A DNA stretch of 5,057 nucleotides from DATIHT01 sp964348615 (GTDB lineage: Bacteria; Patescibacteriota; Microgenomatia; Curtissbacterales; GWA2-41-24), in assembly GCA_964348615.1 (NCBI GenBank), contig CAYGDE010000044.1, positions 1-5,057 on the forward strand, read 5' to 3'. Shown here in pieces: positions 4,739-5,057 of the stretch. The position numbers were made by a program, and so were the translations under genes. Every line of letters begins with the position of its first letter. Positions within the stretch are counted from its first letter, which is position 1. The notes under the pieces were generated by a model that was not told the origin of the DNA, searched no databases, and was given only the letters and a program-made list of their open reading frames with translations.

Positions 4739-5057
4739 TTACGATTTGATGATTTGAAGACTCTCGCCCTTTTCCAATTTAGAAGCGAGGGTTTCTTGTT
4801 GTATTTGCTTCTCAAATTGTTTTGGCCAAGAAGGTAATTTCACAACAACTTTTTCATCAAGTTCACACATTGCCTCTTTTCTGGCCTGTTGGATACTACG
4901 GATAATATCCCTGGCTTCTCCTTCGGCTTTTAATTCGGGGGTGATTTTGGTGTCCAGCGATATTTTTGAGCTTTTTTCAAATGAGACATTTTTTACGTTA
5001 GTCTCGGACGCTATAATTTCTTCGATTTCTTTTGGAAGTTTGGTAGTCGCGTAGACA
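4739..5057 (-). CDS. ileS: Isoleucine--tRNA ligase, C-terminal part (cut by right window edge)
   Basis: The last 105 codons are present (frame 5056 to 4739, TAA stop). The visible piece contains S-L-D-T-K-I-T-P-E-L-K-A-E-G-E-A-R-D-I-I, followed by R-S-I-Q-Q-A-R-K-E-A. This matches the C-terminal L-D-T-x-L-T-P-E-L-x-x-E-G-x-A-R-E block and R-K-x-A helix of the DUF5915 region in eukaryote-like IleRS (IleRS2). The protein ends soon after, in a lysine-rich tail, without the Cys-rich zinc-binding end of E. coli-type IleRS. The enzyme charges tRNA-Ile; its catalytic HIGH and KMSKS motifs lie outside the window. It is followed after 4 nt by rodA, so the two are probably cotranscribed. The assignment rests on a short C-terminal region but the motif is distinctive. 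Confidence 0.83.
   Translation of the reverse strand, partial: VYATTKLPKEIEEIIASETNVKNVSFEKSSKISLDTKITPELKAEGEARDIIRSIQQARKEAMCELDEKVVVKLPSWPKQFEKQIQQETLASKLEKGESLQIIKS

Noticed and set aside
4735..4815. Upstream in-frame start of rodA at 4815 adding 27 basic residues
   Set aside because: It would overlap ileS by 77 bp. The ATG at 4734 sits 4 nt after the ileS stop and gives a normal RodA N-terminus and length.
1..5057. Search for mobile elements, CRISPR repeats, toxin-antitoxin or defence genes
   Set aside because: No direct-repeat array, transposase, integrase or small unassigned gene is visible. All gaps are under about 90 nt and are explained by promoters or the tRNA.

Overview
The window is a compact bacterial chromosome segment. 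It carries eight protein-coding genes (two cut by the window edges), one tRNA gene and three candidate promoters. Everything reads on the minus strand except a signal peptidase gene in the middle. The DNA is AT-rich, intergenic gaps are tiny or negative, and most starts lack a convincing Shine-Dalgarno sequence. The isoleucyl-tRNA synthetase C-terminus looks like the eukaryote-like IleRS2 type. These traits fit a small-genome lineage such as the Candidate Phyla Radiation (Patescibacteria). That placement is inference; no marker here fixes the phylum. TGA ends parB, so the code appears standard for UGA (not a UGA-Gly lineage).

Right part (about 3000-5057, minus strand). The order of transcription is the 3' end of ileS, rodA (cell-wall glycosyltransferase), rplU (bL21), a 77-nt gap with a strong promoter, rpmA (bL27), then parB (chromosome segregation). 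The gaps are 4 nt for ileS-rodA, 32 nt for rodA-rplU (2 nt if the upstream ATG is used) and 6 nt for rpmA-parB, so this looks like one housekeeping operon. The internal promoter can also transcribe rpmA-parB alone, with almost no 5' leader.

Middle (1481-2219). lepB (signal peptidase I) is on the plus strand, divergent from a tRNA-Val(CAC) gene. Its 3' end overlaps the 3' end of parB by 66 bp in convergent orientation.

Left part (1-1557, minus strand). The tRNA-Val gene is followed after only 9 nt by an O-antigen ligase/Wzy-like membrane protein. That gene overlaps by 23 bp a PIG-V-like GT-C glycosyltransferase, which runs off the left edge. The last two are probably an envelope-glycan pair.

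Together the genes serve translation (IleRS, bL21, bL27, tRNA-Val), envelope building and secretion (RodA, LepB, the two glycan proteins) and segregation (ParB). I see no mobile element, CRISPR array, toxin-antitoxin pair or defence system, and nothing that amounts to an undescribed system. The most interesting signals concern expression: a nearly leaderless rpmA transcript, a membrane protein gene placed directly behind a tRNA, and a convergent coding overlap.
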